Shown here: positions 31,185 to 39,354 of the stretch, piece after piece
How positions within the stretch are numbered: position 1 is the first letter of the stretch
How the letters are laid out: each line of letters opens with the position of its first letter
Source: Roseiflexus sp. RS-1
GTDB lineage: Bacteria > Chloroflexota > Chloroflexia > Chloroflexales > Roseiflexaceae
DNA length: 64,000 nt
NCBI RefSeq assembly: GCF_000016665.1
Contig: NC_009523.1
Location: 434,001-498,000 of the forward strand
Reading direction: 5' to 3'
The notes under the pieces: model-generated
What the model was told of the DNA's origin: nothing
Seen by the model: only the letters and a program-made list of their open reading frames with translations
Database searches by the model: none
Translations under genes and position numbers: made by a program

Positions 31185-32046
31185 CGATCATCTCCTTTGC
31201 CGTTTCGGGTCGCTCCAGCACAGTACGGAATGCTGCGATCCACTCCTGTTCCTGTTGTGCGCTGACCGGTTCGCCGCCGCCGTTGAGCCACGCCAGCACA
31301 TCATCGACGCCTGCAACGCCCTCACGCACGGTGATGAAGCGAATCTCCGGCTGCTCCCGGCCGCCGCGCCCGACAAGTTGCACATACCCCAGTCCACGCG
31401 AGCGGAATCCGCCGATCTGCGCGTCGCCGCGCAGCCAGGGTTTGAGTGCCGCCAGCAGCATGCCCAGTTGCCAGGCTGCCGCATTTTCCACAACCAGGTC
31501 GAAATGGAATCGAACGCCAGCCGGAACGACTTCGTAGTCGTACAGCAATCCCTGTTCAACCGTTTCGGTATCGCGGTTGATGCCGACACCGTTGCGCATC
31601 TCGAACTGCCCGAACCAGAGCGTGCGATCAACGCGGGCATCCTTGAAAAAGACCCGTCCGGCGGTCCAGGGCGCGCCGAAGGTCAGGTCGATCAGCGTGG
31701 ACACGCGCCAGATCGCTTTGCTGAGCGTCATGTCGTCTGAAGACTGCTGCTCTTTCAGTTGACTGATCTGTCGGCGCATGCGCGTTTCGAGTTGATCGAG
31801 ATCGGACGCCTGATCAGGATGAATGGCGCGTACCACGGCTTCAACCTGGGCGCGTAACGCGCCCTTGAGCGAAGCGCCGGGAATAAAGGGAGCGCCGAGC
31901 GCATCGCGCAGCACCGGCAGGTCGGCAGCGATAATCTCCGTCGCGCGTCCCGCGCCGATCCGCAGCGCCGTCAGCGCCAGCAGGTCGCCGCGCACCGTCA
32001 GACGGTTGTGCACCGCCGCAAATGAATAGATCGGTTCACGCGACAC
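31177..32046 (-). CDS. Cas7-family RAMP protein (Csm3-like), III-D
   Basis: A 289-residue backbone subunit with classical Csm3 features: LTALRIGAGRATEI, ADLPVLRDALGAPFIPGASL (Asp42 of the AADLPVLRD loop is the likely target-RNA cleavage residue), LKGALRAQVEAVV and the C-terminal glycine-rich QIGGFRSRGLGYVQL. A middle helix bundle (about 75-105, ETRMRRQISQLKEQQ) is inserted. GTG start at 32046 overlaps the Cas11 gene by 11 bases. Confidence 0.88.
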   Translation of the reverse strand: MSREPIYSFAAVHNRLTVRGDLLALTALRIGAGRATEIIAADLPVLRDALGAPFIPGASLKGALRAQVEAVVRAIHPDQASDLDQLETRMRRQISQLKEQQSSDDMTLSKAIWRVSTLIDLTFGAPWTAGRVFFKDARVDRTLWFGQFEMRNGVGINRDTETVEQGLLYDYEVVPAGVRFHFDLVVENAAAWQLGMLLAALKPWLRGDAQIGGFRSRGLGYVQLVGRGGREQPEIRFITVREGVAGVDDVLAWLNGGGEPVSAQQEQEWIAAFRTVLERPETAKEMIDA

Positions 32047-32506
32047 TGACGACCTCCTTGAGATGATCGAAGCCGTTCGCCTTTTTGGCGTACACGAAGG
32101 CGCGATTGATATACCCCAGGTAGAGTTGCATCAGGCGCACCTGAATGCGCGGCTTGAGCGCATCGGCATCGGTGATCCCGATCTGCTTCAGATGGGCGAC
32201 GACCGTCTCAGTCTCCTGTTTTCCCAGTTCTCCCAGATCGCGGATCACGTGATGGCCGAAGTCCTTCCAGATATTATCATCGCGCCCGATCTGGTAGCGG
32301 ATAAACCCGGCAGTCACCTCGACCGAGCCAGACTCCATGGCAGCGTCGAGCAGGTTGCGCAACTGACTTTCCTCCATTTTGTCACGCTTCTCGCGCAACT
32401 TCATTACAGCCCTGTTTGCGCGACGCACCAGATGGTCGAGTTGCGCGCCGATTGCCTGCTCAAGCGCCAGTTCACGGCGCAATTCTTCACTGCTCTGTTG
32501 ATCCAT
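32036..32506 (-). CDS. Cas11-like small subunit (Csm2-like), III-D
   Basis: A 156-residue all-helical, highly charged protein (REKRDKMEESQLRNLLDAA; DNIWKDFGHHVIRDLGELG; LMQLYLGYINRAFVYAKKAN). SQLRNLLDAA resembles the SQLRKFY motif of Csm2, and the size and position among Cas7 genes fit the small subunit that lines the target-RNA side of type III complexes. The start at 32506 is preceded by GGAGGGGAAG and overlaps csx10 by 20 bases. Confidence 0.75.
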   Translation of the reverse strand: MDQQSSEELRRELALEQAIGAQLDHLVRRANRAVMKLREKRDKMEESQLRNLLDAAMESGSVEVTAGFIRYQIGRDDNIWKDFGHHVIRDLGELGKQETETVVAHLKQIGITDADALKPRIQVRLMQLYLGYINRAFVYAKKANGFDHLKEVVSVA

Positions 32507-33668
32507 GCTTCCCCTCCCAATCGATCAGATGAAAATCATCACAGATGCGGATCTGCCCAAATCCTTCTGCGCGCCGTTCGCCAATGCCATCACGCTCCAG
32601 ACGTTCCAGCGCAGCATAGTGCTCGTCGGTCAGCGCATGCGCCGTTTCAAAGACGTAGAGACTGCCGTACCGCACCGCGACATGGGTTGTCTTTGGGCGC
32701 TGCCAGAGCGCCTGCCATCCCCCGACAATCCGCGTCGTCGTGAAGGAACGCAGGAGCGTTGCCTCGATACCGGTCAGATCGCGGAGCATATCTGCGCTCA
32801 GTTCGTGGGTCGGGAGCCACCCATCGCGCAGCAGGATGGCGTCGGAGATCAGGTTGACGGTCAACACCTGACGGTCGCCGGGTTCCCAGAATGAGCCGCC
32901 GAGTTGCCGGTAGCGCGCAATCTGTCGTTTGAACTGTTCGGTCAGCGCCTCCACCCGTTCGCGCACCTTCCGGTCTTGAACAGACGGCGCAAGGTCAAGT
33001 GTGACGCCGCCAATACCCGTGGTCTGGCGCGCGCCGAGACGACGAACCCGCTCCCTGAGCAGCGCCTTGACCCTCTCCCATGTTTCGGGATCGCCGGAGT
33101 CAACCAGCGCCAGACTCCCGATGAAACGGGTCGGCGTCGTCGTATTGGGGATGGTCTCATTGATGGCAAAGAAGGAGTACAACAGGCTATCCTCCGCCGT
33201 GCCACGTCGTCGGTTGATGGCTACACGGGTATGGATGCGCTGCGTGACGGTGCGTTTCTCCAGTTTGCCGTCCCTGATCGTATAGAACTGCTGACCAGCC
33301 GGTTCCCACGGTCGTCCATCGGCATCAACAGGGGCGTACAGCAATGCTGGCGGACGTTGCCGTTCCCAGCAAACCCGCTGTACCAGCGAGTCGCGCATAT
33401 GCTGATCGTCGCCTTTGGGATGGATGGCAGTTGCGGGCAAGGGGCGCACCCAGGCATCCCCCTCACGCATCGGGTAGGCGTTGCGACACCGCAACCGACG
33501 CAGAAGGTCTGGATCGAACTGACCGGTATGCGCCAGTGTCTGCCCGATAGCGCCAAAGAGCACGGCGCCCGGCACGAACGGCAGGCTTTTACGAAACTGG
33601 GTTCCCGGTTTGCTTTCGGGGAAAGCGAGAGGTTCGCGCGCCTCGATGATCAGCATCGTTTCGCTCAT
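32487..33668 (-). CDS. csx10: Csx10 (Cas5-group) RAMP protein, III-D
   Basis: A 393-residue RAMP protein typical of the Csx10 family, which replaces Csm4/Cmr3 in subtype III-D and caps the 5' handle of the crRNA next to Cas10. Visible features: FRKSLPFVPGAVLFGAIGQT near residue 26-45 (RAMP PGxxLxGA motif), RIHTRVAINRRRGTAEDSLL, and the C-terminal glycine-rich IGERRAEGFGQIRIC. Translation is coupled to the downstream Cas11 and the upstream Cas7 (4-base overlap at 33665). Confidence 0.88.
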   Translation of the reverse strand: MSETMLIIEAREPLAFPESKPGTQFRKSLPFVPGAVLFGAIGQTLAHTGQFDPDLLRRLRCRNAYPMREGDAWVRPLPATAIHPKGDDQHMRDSLVQRVCWERQRPPALLYAPVDADGRPWEPAGQQFYTIRDGKLEKRTVTQRIHTRVAINRRRGTAEDSLLYSFFAINETIPNTTTPTRFIGSLALVDSGDPETWERVKALLRERVRRLGARQTTGIGGVTLDLAPSVQDRKVRERVEALTEQFKRQIARYRQLGGSFWEPGDRQVLTVNLISDAILLRDGWLPTHELSADMLRDLTGIEATLLRSFTTTRIVGGWQALWQRPKTTHVAVRYGSLYVFETAHALTDEHYAALERLERDGIGERRAEGFGQIRICDDFHLIDWEGKHGSTEQ

Positions 33669-34318
33669 TGCCCTTCTCCCCTCTTCACCAGGCTGCGCAG
33701 CGCTGCTTCCAGGTCATCGTCGCGCTGCGGCTGACCGTTCACGATCACCTGCATACGGGTTGTCGCCCAACCGAGTCCGCGCGACTTTGCGCCCCCCCAG
33801 CGATCAACGGCGCGTAGCGCAGCCCAGAGCAACGCCAGATGCTCAATGTCGGGCAGGGCGCCGACAATTGCCGGTCGGGCGGCGAAGATCATCCCCTCCA
33901 GCGCCGTTTCCTGGAACAACAACCGCTCATCATCCGCCGTGCCGCGTCGCCGATTGATCGCCACGCTGGGACGGATATGGCTCAGGCGTTGCTCCGGTCC
34001 GATCTGCGACGGTTCACCGAGGACACTGACCAGACTGGCGAAATGGAGTGGTGCGCGATACTGCGGTGAACCAAAAATGCGTCGGATGGCGGTGTCGGCA
34101 TTGTCGTCAAAGCCACGCGGCACAGGAAGACCGAGCGATCGAGCGATTGCCTCTGCTGCGTGGCGGGTGCGACCCTTAACCTGCGAACCCGGAATGATCG
34201 GAAGATTGCGGCTATCGCGCGCGATGACTTTATCGGCGAGCGTGCCGGCGCTCCCGCCGGCGCCAACGCTTACCGGTGTTTCGCTGAGAACTTCGAGAGA
34301 CACCTCGACATCGATCAT
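33665..34318 (-). CDS. Cas7-family RAMP protein (Csm3-like), III-D
   Basis: A 217-residue subunit, the most compact Cas7 here. Features: VSVGAGGSAGTLADKVIARD (acidic loop with Asp), NLPIIPGSQVKGRTRHAAEA (PGSxxKG), RPSVAINRRRGTADDERLLF and the glycine-rich WGGAKSRGLGWATTRMQV. ATG 34318 is chosen over 34324 because GGAGGA directly abuts 34324 but stands 6 bases from 34318, which also forms an ATGA overlap with the cas10 stop. Confidence 0.88.
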   Translation of the reverse strand: MIDVEVSLEVLSETPVSVGAGGSAGTLADKVIARDSRNLPIIPGSQVKGRTRHAAEAIARSLGLPVPRGFDDNADTAIRRIFGSPQYRAPLHFASLVSVLGEPSQIGPEQRLSHIRPSVAINRRRGTADDERLLFQETALEGMIFAARPAIVGALPDIEHLALLWAALRAVDRWGGAKSRGLGWATTRMQVIVNGQPQRDDDLEAALRSLVKRGEGQ

Positions 34319-36489
34319 GAGCATTCCTCCAGCGTCGCGGGGACCATATCGTACATTTCGGCGAGATCAGACCAGATCGTTTCATAAGCATTTTTGCTTG
34401 TCGGCAACCACGGCGGCGCTGTCGAACGTTGCAACGGATCTGTTGATCGCCATGCATTCTCAATGTGCTTCATCAGCATCGTGTGCACCTGTTCGTTCTG
34501 ACGCACACGGGTATACAGATATTCCATCGTGCTGGCGATCACGCCGGGGGTTGTCTCCATCATACGGCTCAGGCGGTAGAGTTGGGATCGCGGGAAGTTG
34601 CCGCGTTTGAGCGCCCGTGTCGTTTCCAGCAAACCGGCAAACTCGTGCCAGGTGTACGGACGTGCGGTGAGACGGCGCGGACCTCTCAGAGCCGGAAAGT
34701 CGTCATTGAATGCCGCTGCGCGGAACGCTTCGATAGAGTCGGTGACCATCGTGATTGACTTCAGCACCATGAAATCAATAGCGCCGCCGTAGTAGTGCTG
34801 TCCGGCATAGCGTCGCGCCAGTTTCTTGGCTCGCTTGAGCAACTCTTCCACCAGATCGCGCAGGAAGAAGATCGGTGCCGACTCTTGCGCAATAACGATG
34901 CCAGCCGATAATCCAATCGAAGGGGTATACGGCTCGATTGTGAACAGGGTCTCGCCAGCATACCGGGTATGGATCGCGTTGGACGCGCATGCGCCAGGCG
35001 GCGCCGGGATGCGCTGCGCCAGCGATTGCTCGAACGTGTGCGCAATCCGTTGCGCAACATCAAACGCGCGATCACCGGGGACGATGAGCAGCAGATCGTC
35101 GCCGCCGATGGTCAGGATCTCGAAGGGATGCACAACCACTCTGTCCCGTTTGCGGCGTACCTCTACCGGTTGAAGGCAGTGCGCCAATGCGAAGAACACG
35201 GCATCTGTAGCGGCATCCGAGAGATGCTCAGACGTTCGACGGAGGTCATCAGGGGTCGAAAGCGTGGCGATCAACCGCCCGACATTATTCCCATCGGCGT
35301 AGATCATGCCGATGTAGCGATCCGGTCGAGAAGCCGCGCCAATCTCGCTCAGGTCGCCCGATGGAACAATCTCGCGGTGCTGCTTCAGTGCGCGACCATA
35401 CGGCGTATTGCTGCCCTTTGCGCCGAGAAAGTCTTCCCATTGCGTTTCCCAGGAGCGACTCCGCAGGTCATCAGGTGCGCGCCAGGCAAAGGTTGATCGA
35501 AACCATCCCGTCTGGCGCTCATCATCACGCTTGATCAGTTGACCGACATACCGCTTGCGCGCCGATGGTTCGCTATAGGCGCGCGTTTCGCCAGCAATTG
35601 TTCCACCCCACTCTGCAGGACGCACATCGCTGCTGTCACATCGTTCCGCCCACGGCAGCATTGGATAGAGTGGAATGAAACGCAGTCCGCCAGCATAGGC
35701 GCGTTCGTCGCGGCGACGGTTGAACATTGTCGCCAGGAGCGTCACCAGTTCGCCGAACTGCTTACGGTTGAAGAATCGGCGCGCTGCCTCGATGTCCGCG
35801 TCGTTGAGCGTTCGCCCAGGCAACGCAGCACGAATATCGTCGGCATCGAGTTGCGCAGCCATACTGCCCGGTACCGGCGCATGGTAGTACGCCTCAAGTT
35901 CGGCACGCATCTGCGGATCGCGCCATTCACGCAGAAAATCGTCCACCCAAAAATCGAGCGGTCGGCATCCATAGCGCAGTTCGAGCAGCGTGAAGGTTTC
36001 GGCGACCGCAACACTGTTGGCAGTAAGGGTCTGGCGGGTGAATTCTTGCTCAATCAGGCTGGCGAGTTCCGCTCCTTTCGCGGCTGGCGCAAAGGCGAGA
36101 AAACTGCCGCCGCCAGCATAGATGATCGAAGATGAACCGAGATCGTCACCCAGGTGGTCGCGCCAGATGGCGGCGATGCGCTGATCGTTCACCCATTCGA
36201 GCAGCGCGCTCGCGCCACGAATCTCCGGCAGTGCTGGCGCTTCGAAGACATACCCCTTGATTTTTGTTGCGCCGCCGTACACCAGCGCAACCTTCGCGTC
36301 CTGCAGGTTGTTCGCATGCAGACCTTGCGTTACAGTGCGGTTGAGTTCCTCCAGCGCCGCGCGCCCTGGCGCCTTCGGCGCTTCCTCGAGTACACGACGC
36401 ACAATGTCTGTCACCGGATCGACGCGGGCATCCGTGCCATGGGTCAGACATCGTGCCACGGTGTGGGTGAAACGATCTGGATCGGTCAT
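34315..36489 (-). CDS. cas10: Cas10, III-D large subunit
   Basis: A 724-residue protein with two palm-type domains. The second palm is intact: YADGNNVG (397-404) and GGDD (462-465, in ILTIGGDDLLLIV), the catalytic motif for cyclic oligoadenylate synthesis. The first palm is degenerate (YAGGGSFLAFAP at 124-135). No N-terminal HD nuclease motif is seen, so DNase activity by that route is unlikely. The C-terminal helical domain (about 600-724) binds Cas11-type subunits in homologues. The start at 36489 follows a 254-base gap from cas6 and heads the co-translated effector genes. No CARF effector is visible nearby. Confidence 0.93.
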   Translation of the reverse strand: MTDPDRFTHTVARCLTHGTDARVDPVTDIVRRVLEEAPKAPGRAALEELNRTVTQGLHANNLQDAKVALVYGGATKIKGYVFEAPALPEIRGASALLEWVNDQRIAAIWRDHLGDDLGSSSIIYAGGGSFLAFAPAAKGAELASLIEQEFTRQTLTANSVAVAETFTLLELRYGCRPLDFWVDDFLREWRDPQMRAELEAYYHAPVPGSMAAQLDADDIRAALPGRTLNDADIEAARRFFNRKQFGELVTLLATMFNRRRDERAYAGGLRFIPLYPMLPWAERCDSSDVRPAEWGGTIAGETRAYSEPSARKRYVGQLIKRDDERQTGWFRSTFAWRAPDDLRSRSWETQWEDFLGAKGSNTPYGRALKQHREIVPSGDLSEIGAASRPDRYIGMIYADGNNVGRLIATLSTPDDLRRTSEHLSDAATDAVFFALAHCLQPVEVRRKRDRVVVHPFEILTIGGDDLLLIVPGDRAFDVAQRIAHTFEQSLAQRIPAPPGACASNAIHTRYAGETLFTIEPYTPSIGLSAGIVIAQESAPIFFLRDLVEELLKRAKKLARRYAGQHYYGGAIDFMVLKSITMVTDSIEAFRAAAFNDDFPALRGPRRLTARPYTWHEFAGLLETTRALKRGNFPRSQLYRLSRMMETTPGVIASTMEYLYTRVRQNEQVHTMLMKHIENAWRSTDPLQRSTAPPWLPTSKNAYETIWSDLAEMYDMVPATLEECS

Positions 36490-36743
36490 AGTGCGCTGAT
36501 TGTCCCTCGTTGACTCACATCCCGGAACCGGAAACGTCCGTAGAATATTGGTTGGGGTAGAGACTTACGCGATCAGAATAAACCCTCAACCCGTCACAAA
36601 TATGACGATTGCCTGTCGCAGATCAAAACGCTTCAAAATGAGCATTTGTCTCAAAAATCTAAAAACGACAAAACGACAATCGATGGGGTATATTGTCACA
36701 CTCTTGCCACGCTCGCCAGGGTTGCGCCTGTGATCGCCGTGGT
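36490..36743. other. AT-rich gap between cas6 and cas10
   Basis: No gene or CRISPR repeat. This AT-rich leader could hold a second promoter for cas10: on the minus strand TTGAGG and TAAGTC are spaced 16 bases apart about 50 bases before the cas10 start. The match is weak. Confidence 0.35.
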
Positions 36744-37796
36744 TCACAGGTTCCCTTTTTCATCCCTCACGCGGCGCTCGAGGTGCGTCTGTGTCTCTCT
36801 ACGCTCCAGGCGGGGCGCGCCTTCAACCTTCAGTCCGCCGTGCCCAAACGTGCTCGCTTTGCCGACATGCACCAGACTGCCGAGCGTCAGCAGCGCGCGC
36901 AGTTCGGCGCCGACGCCGCGCAGTGTCACCATGCCAACAATGCCTCCCTGGGGCATCGTCTGGCGCTGACGCGTTGATGTGCGCTGGAGATCGAGCCAGC
37001 GGATCTGCGCCTGTTCAACGGTGACTGCCTGTGCCGCATCGATCAGGCGCAGGTGATCGACCTGCCACCTGCCACTGCCGTGAAATGTTGACAGGGCATC
37101 GATGCGCCACGATGCCGCGCGGATCAGCGCTGGCAGATCAAAAGTTCGCAGGATGTCGCCACGCTCACGAATGCGCAGCGGCGTCTGCAATCGCAGGTGC
37201 ACCCTGTCGGGCAGCGCCTGCGCGCAGGCGGCGATTGCTGCTGCATCGATAGACGGCAGCGGCTCTGAACTCTTGAGCACCTGCCCGTCCTGATACACGA
37301 CCACTCCCGTCGGTTGCCAGGGGCGCAGCGCTTCGACCCGCTCCAGCCGGAAGGGCGCGTGATCGCGTCCTAACCCCATTCTGCCGAGTTGCTCGAAACT
37401 GAACAGAAAATAGGGAAGGTGCTCCATCCCCCGTCCAATCAGCGTCAACCCAAACTCCAGCGCCTCACCAGCCGCATACTGCGTTCGACCGTCGTCCGGC
37501 GGCTCGATGACGAAGGGACGCGGCACATCGCGGAGGTCGTGCAGGTGCGCTATATCGGCGGGATGCGGCGTCTCGAACACCCATCGGTACGGGCATATCA
37601 GCGTGACTTCGCATTCGTGCGATCGTCCCCAGCACTCCTGGAGACAGGAGGCGCGCTGGAATGCGTAGCCAAAACCGCCACGCAGCATTGCGCCCTTATA
37701 CGCGGGCAGGCGGGCGTCGGTGAGGAGGCGGAGCGTGAGACGCAGGCGCAAAACCGGCAGATCGGGCAGGACAAGCGTATCAACAAGAGCAGACAT
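36744..37796 (-). CDS. cas6: Cas6 crRNA-processing endoribonuclease
   Basis: A 350-residue RAMP endonuclease that cuts precursor CRISPR RNA within repeats. Hallmarks: KGAMLRGGFGYAFQRASCLQ, the Cys-rich stretch C..C..C with LICPYRWVFETP (residues about 50-75), a central RAMP fold and the C-terminal glycine-rich VGKASTFGHGGLKVEGAP. The family's catalytic His is not clearly assignable. It is the first gene of the III-D locus, transcribed from its own promoter at 37900-37929. No CRISPR array lies in the window, so it must act on arrays elsewhere. Confidence 0.9.
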   Translation of the reverse strand: MSALVDTLVLPDLPVLRLRLTLRLLTDARLPAYKGAMLRGGFGYAFQRASCLQECWGRSHECEVTLICPYRWVFETPHPADIAHLHDLRDVPRPFVIEPPDDGRTQYAAGEALEFGLTLIGRGMEHLPYFLFSFEQLGRMGLGRDHAPFRLERVEALRPWQPTGVVVYQDGQVLKSSEPLPSIDAAAIAACAQALPDRVHLRLQTPLRIRERGDILRTFDLPALIRAASWRIDALSTFHGSGRWQVDHLRLIDAAQAVTVEQAQIRWLDLQRTSTRQRQTMPQGGIVGMVTLRGVGAELRALLTLGSLVHVGKASTFGHGGLKVEGAPRLERRETQTHLERRVRDEKGNL

Positions 37797-37899
37797 GGCA
37801 CCTTCCTTTTGACTGGTGTTCTACCTGGAAGACACACGCTTCCTTCCTGTTCTGGCGCAGTTTCGGGCGGGGATGGCGGCAGGACGACGAACTGTTTGC

Positions 37900-37929
37900 A
37901 TTATTGTTGAAACGATCCTCGTTTGTCAA
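37900..37929 (-). promoter_or_regulatory. Promoter of the cas6/III-D operon
   Basis: On the minus strand TTGACA (37929-37924) and AATAAT (37905-37900) are spaced 18 bases. Transcription would start near 37893, giving a leader of about 97 bases before cas6. Confidence 0.6.
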
Positions 37930-38079
37930 CATGTGCGCACGGTTGCGTCTTCGCGTGTTGCTGTGGCGGAATGGCAACTCACAGCGTGTCTGGTCGCGCT
38001 TCTTTCCGTTGTAAAATCCTGCGGGCGTCTCATCTTATCTGTATTGCAGCAATGCCACTATGCCGAAGGAGTTTCCACC

Positions 38080-39132
38080 ATGGCAACGTTCAACCAACGA
38101 CGACCGATTGACGCTCCAATCCCTCATCTGCGGCGCGCCTGGCGGACTATCGCCGGGTTGGTCGCCGTGTGCTGCTTCCTTGCGTTGATGCTAGCGACAG
38201 CACCGGACGCAGGAGCGAAAACGACCACGCCAACCGCGCGCCCAACTGCCGCCCGACCTTCCCCGACGCCAACCGGCGTGCAGGCGCCATCGCTGCCGGG
38301 GAGCGGACTCGAACGCGCAACGGTGACCAACATTGTGGACGGCGACACGATTGATGCGACCCTCAACGGGCGCACGGTGCGTATCCGATTGCTCGGCGTC
38401 GATACACCGGAGTCGGTGCATCCCTCACGTCCGGTCGAATGTTTCGGGCGTGAAGCATCGCGGTTCCTCAAAGAACTCCTGGATGGGCAGACGGTGCTGC
38501 TCGAATCTGACGCGAGTCAGGGGGATCGCGATCGCTACAACCGGTTGCTGCGTTTTGTCTGGCTGCCCGATGGGCGGTTGATCAACTATGAGATCATCGC
38601 GCAGGGATACGGTTTTGAGTATACGTTCAATCTGCCGTACAGGTACCAGGATCAGTTCAAAGCGGCGCAGCGCGCCGCACGCGAAGCGCAGGTCGGTCTC
38701 TGGTCGCCGAACGCCTGCAATGGCGAACGAACCCCCGCGGGTGCAGGTGCAACGCCAGCGCCCACCGCTGCCCCCACTGCCGCCCCCACTGCGGCAGCGA
38801 GCAACCCGCTCCCGCGGTCGTTCAACAACTGCAAACCCGATCCGAACGCCGCGCGTGCACCAAATGCGCCGGTTGCCATCGTCGAAGTCAACAAGCGCGC
38901 AGAAACGGTCACGCTCAAGAATGTGAGCGCTACAACGGTCAACCTGGACGGATGGATCATGTGCAGCATCAAAGGGAGTCAGATTCACCAGGGGATCGGC
39001 GGGGCGCTGGAACCAGGCAAGACGCGCACCTTCAAGCATACCGGCGGGAACATCTGGAACGACCGTGAAACCGATCCGGGCGCACTGTACGATCCGCAGG
39101 GACGCCTGGTGTCGTACTGGGCGGACAGGTGA
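38080..39132 (+). CDS. Secreted SNase-like nuclease with lamin-tail domain
   Basis: A 350-residue exported protein: signal/transmembrane segment (about 20-40, AGLVAVCCFLALMLATA), a Thr/Pro/Ala linker, then a staphylococcal-nuclease OB domain (about 75-215). Catalytic residues are present: VDGDTIDATL, RIRLLGVDTPESV (Arg and Glu) and RYNRLLRFVW (second Arg). After a low-complexity linker (TAAPTAAPTAA) comes a lamin-tail (LTD) domain with VEVNKRAETVTLKNVSATTV and LDGWIM. It probably degrades extracellular DNA or RNA. The start at 38080 has GAAGGAG 9 bases upstream. A paralogue lies at 41681-42796. Confidence 0.85.
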   Translation: MATFNQRRPIDAPIPHLRRAWRTIAGLVAVCCFLALMLATAPDAGAKTTTPTARPTAARPSPTPTGVQAPSLPGSGLERATVTNIVDGDTIDATLNGRTVRIRLLGVDTPESVHPSRPVECFGREASRFLKELLDGQTVLLESDASQGDRDRYNRLLRFVWLPDGRLINYEIIAQGYGFEYTFNLPYRYQDQFKAAQRAAREAQVGLWSPNACNGERTPAGAGATPAPTAAPTAAPTAAASNPLPRSFNNCKPDPNAARAPNAPVAIVEVNKRAETVTLKNVSATTVNLDGWIMCSIKGSQIHQGIGGALEPGKTRTFKHTGGNIWNDRETDPGALYDPQGRLVSYWADR

Positions 39133-39135
39133 TCG

Positions 39136-39345
39136 CCGTGTCTCCTGGCGCACCGGAACAAGGCGCGTCCTCGCACCGCCTGGGAGCGCGGGCATCATGC
39201 CCGCATATAGTGATGTGATCCAGCACGGGAGCGCGAGCATCTCCTGGGGTGGCGGAACAAAGCGCGTCCTCGCACTGCCTGGGAGCGCAGGCATCATGAA
39301 AATTAAGAATATAAACCGGTATTCGCCCTTGCCGTGGGGCTGATG
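39136..39345. repeat. Dispersed 99-bp-type repeat, partial
   Basis: About one and a half copies of the 99-bp unit described at 40718-41090, followed by family A-type sequence (GAATATAAACCGGTATTCGC). It contains the hairpin GCGGGCATCATGCCCGC. Confidence 0.75.
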
Positions 39346-39354
39346 GTCTTTGAA

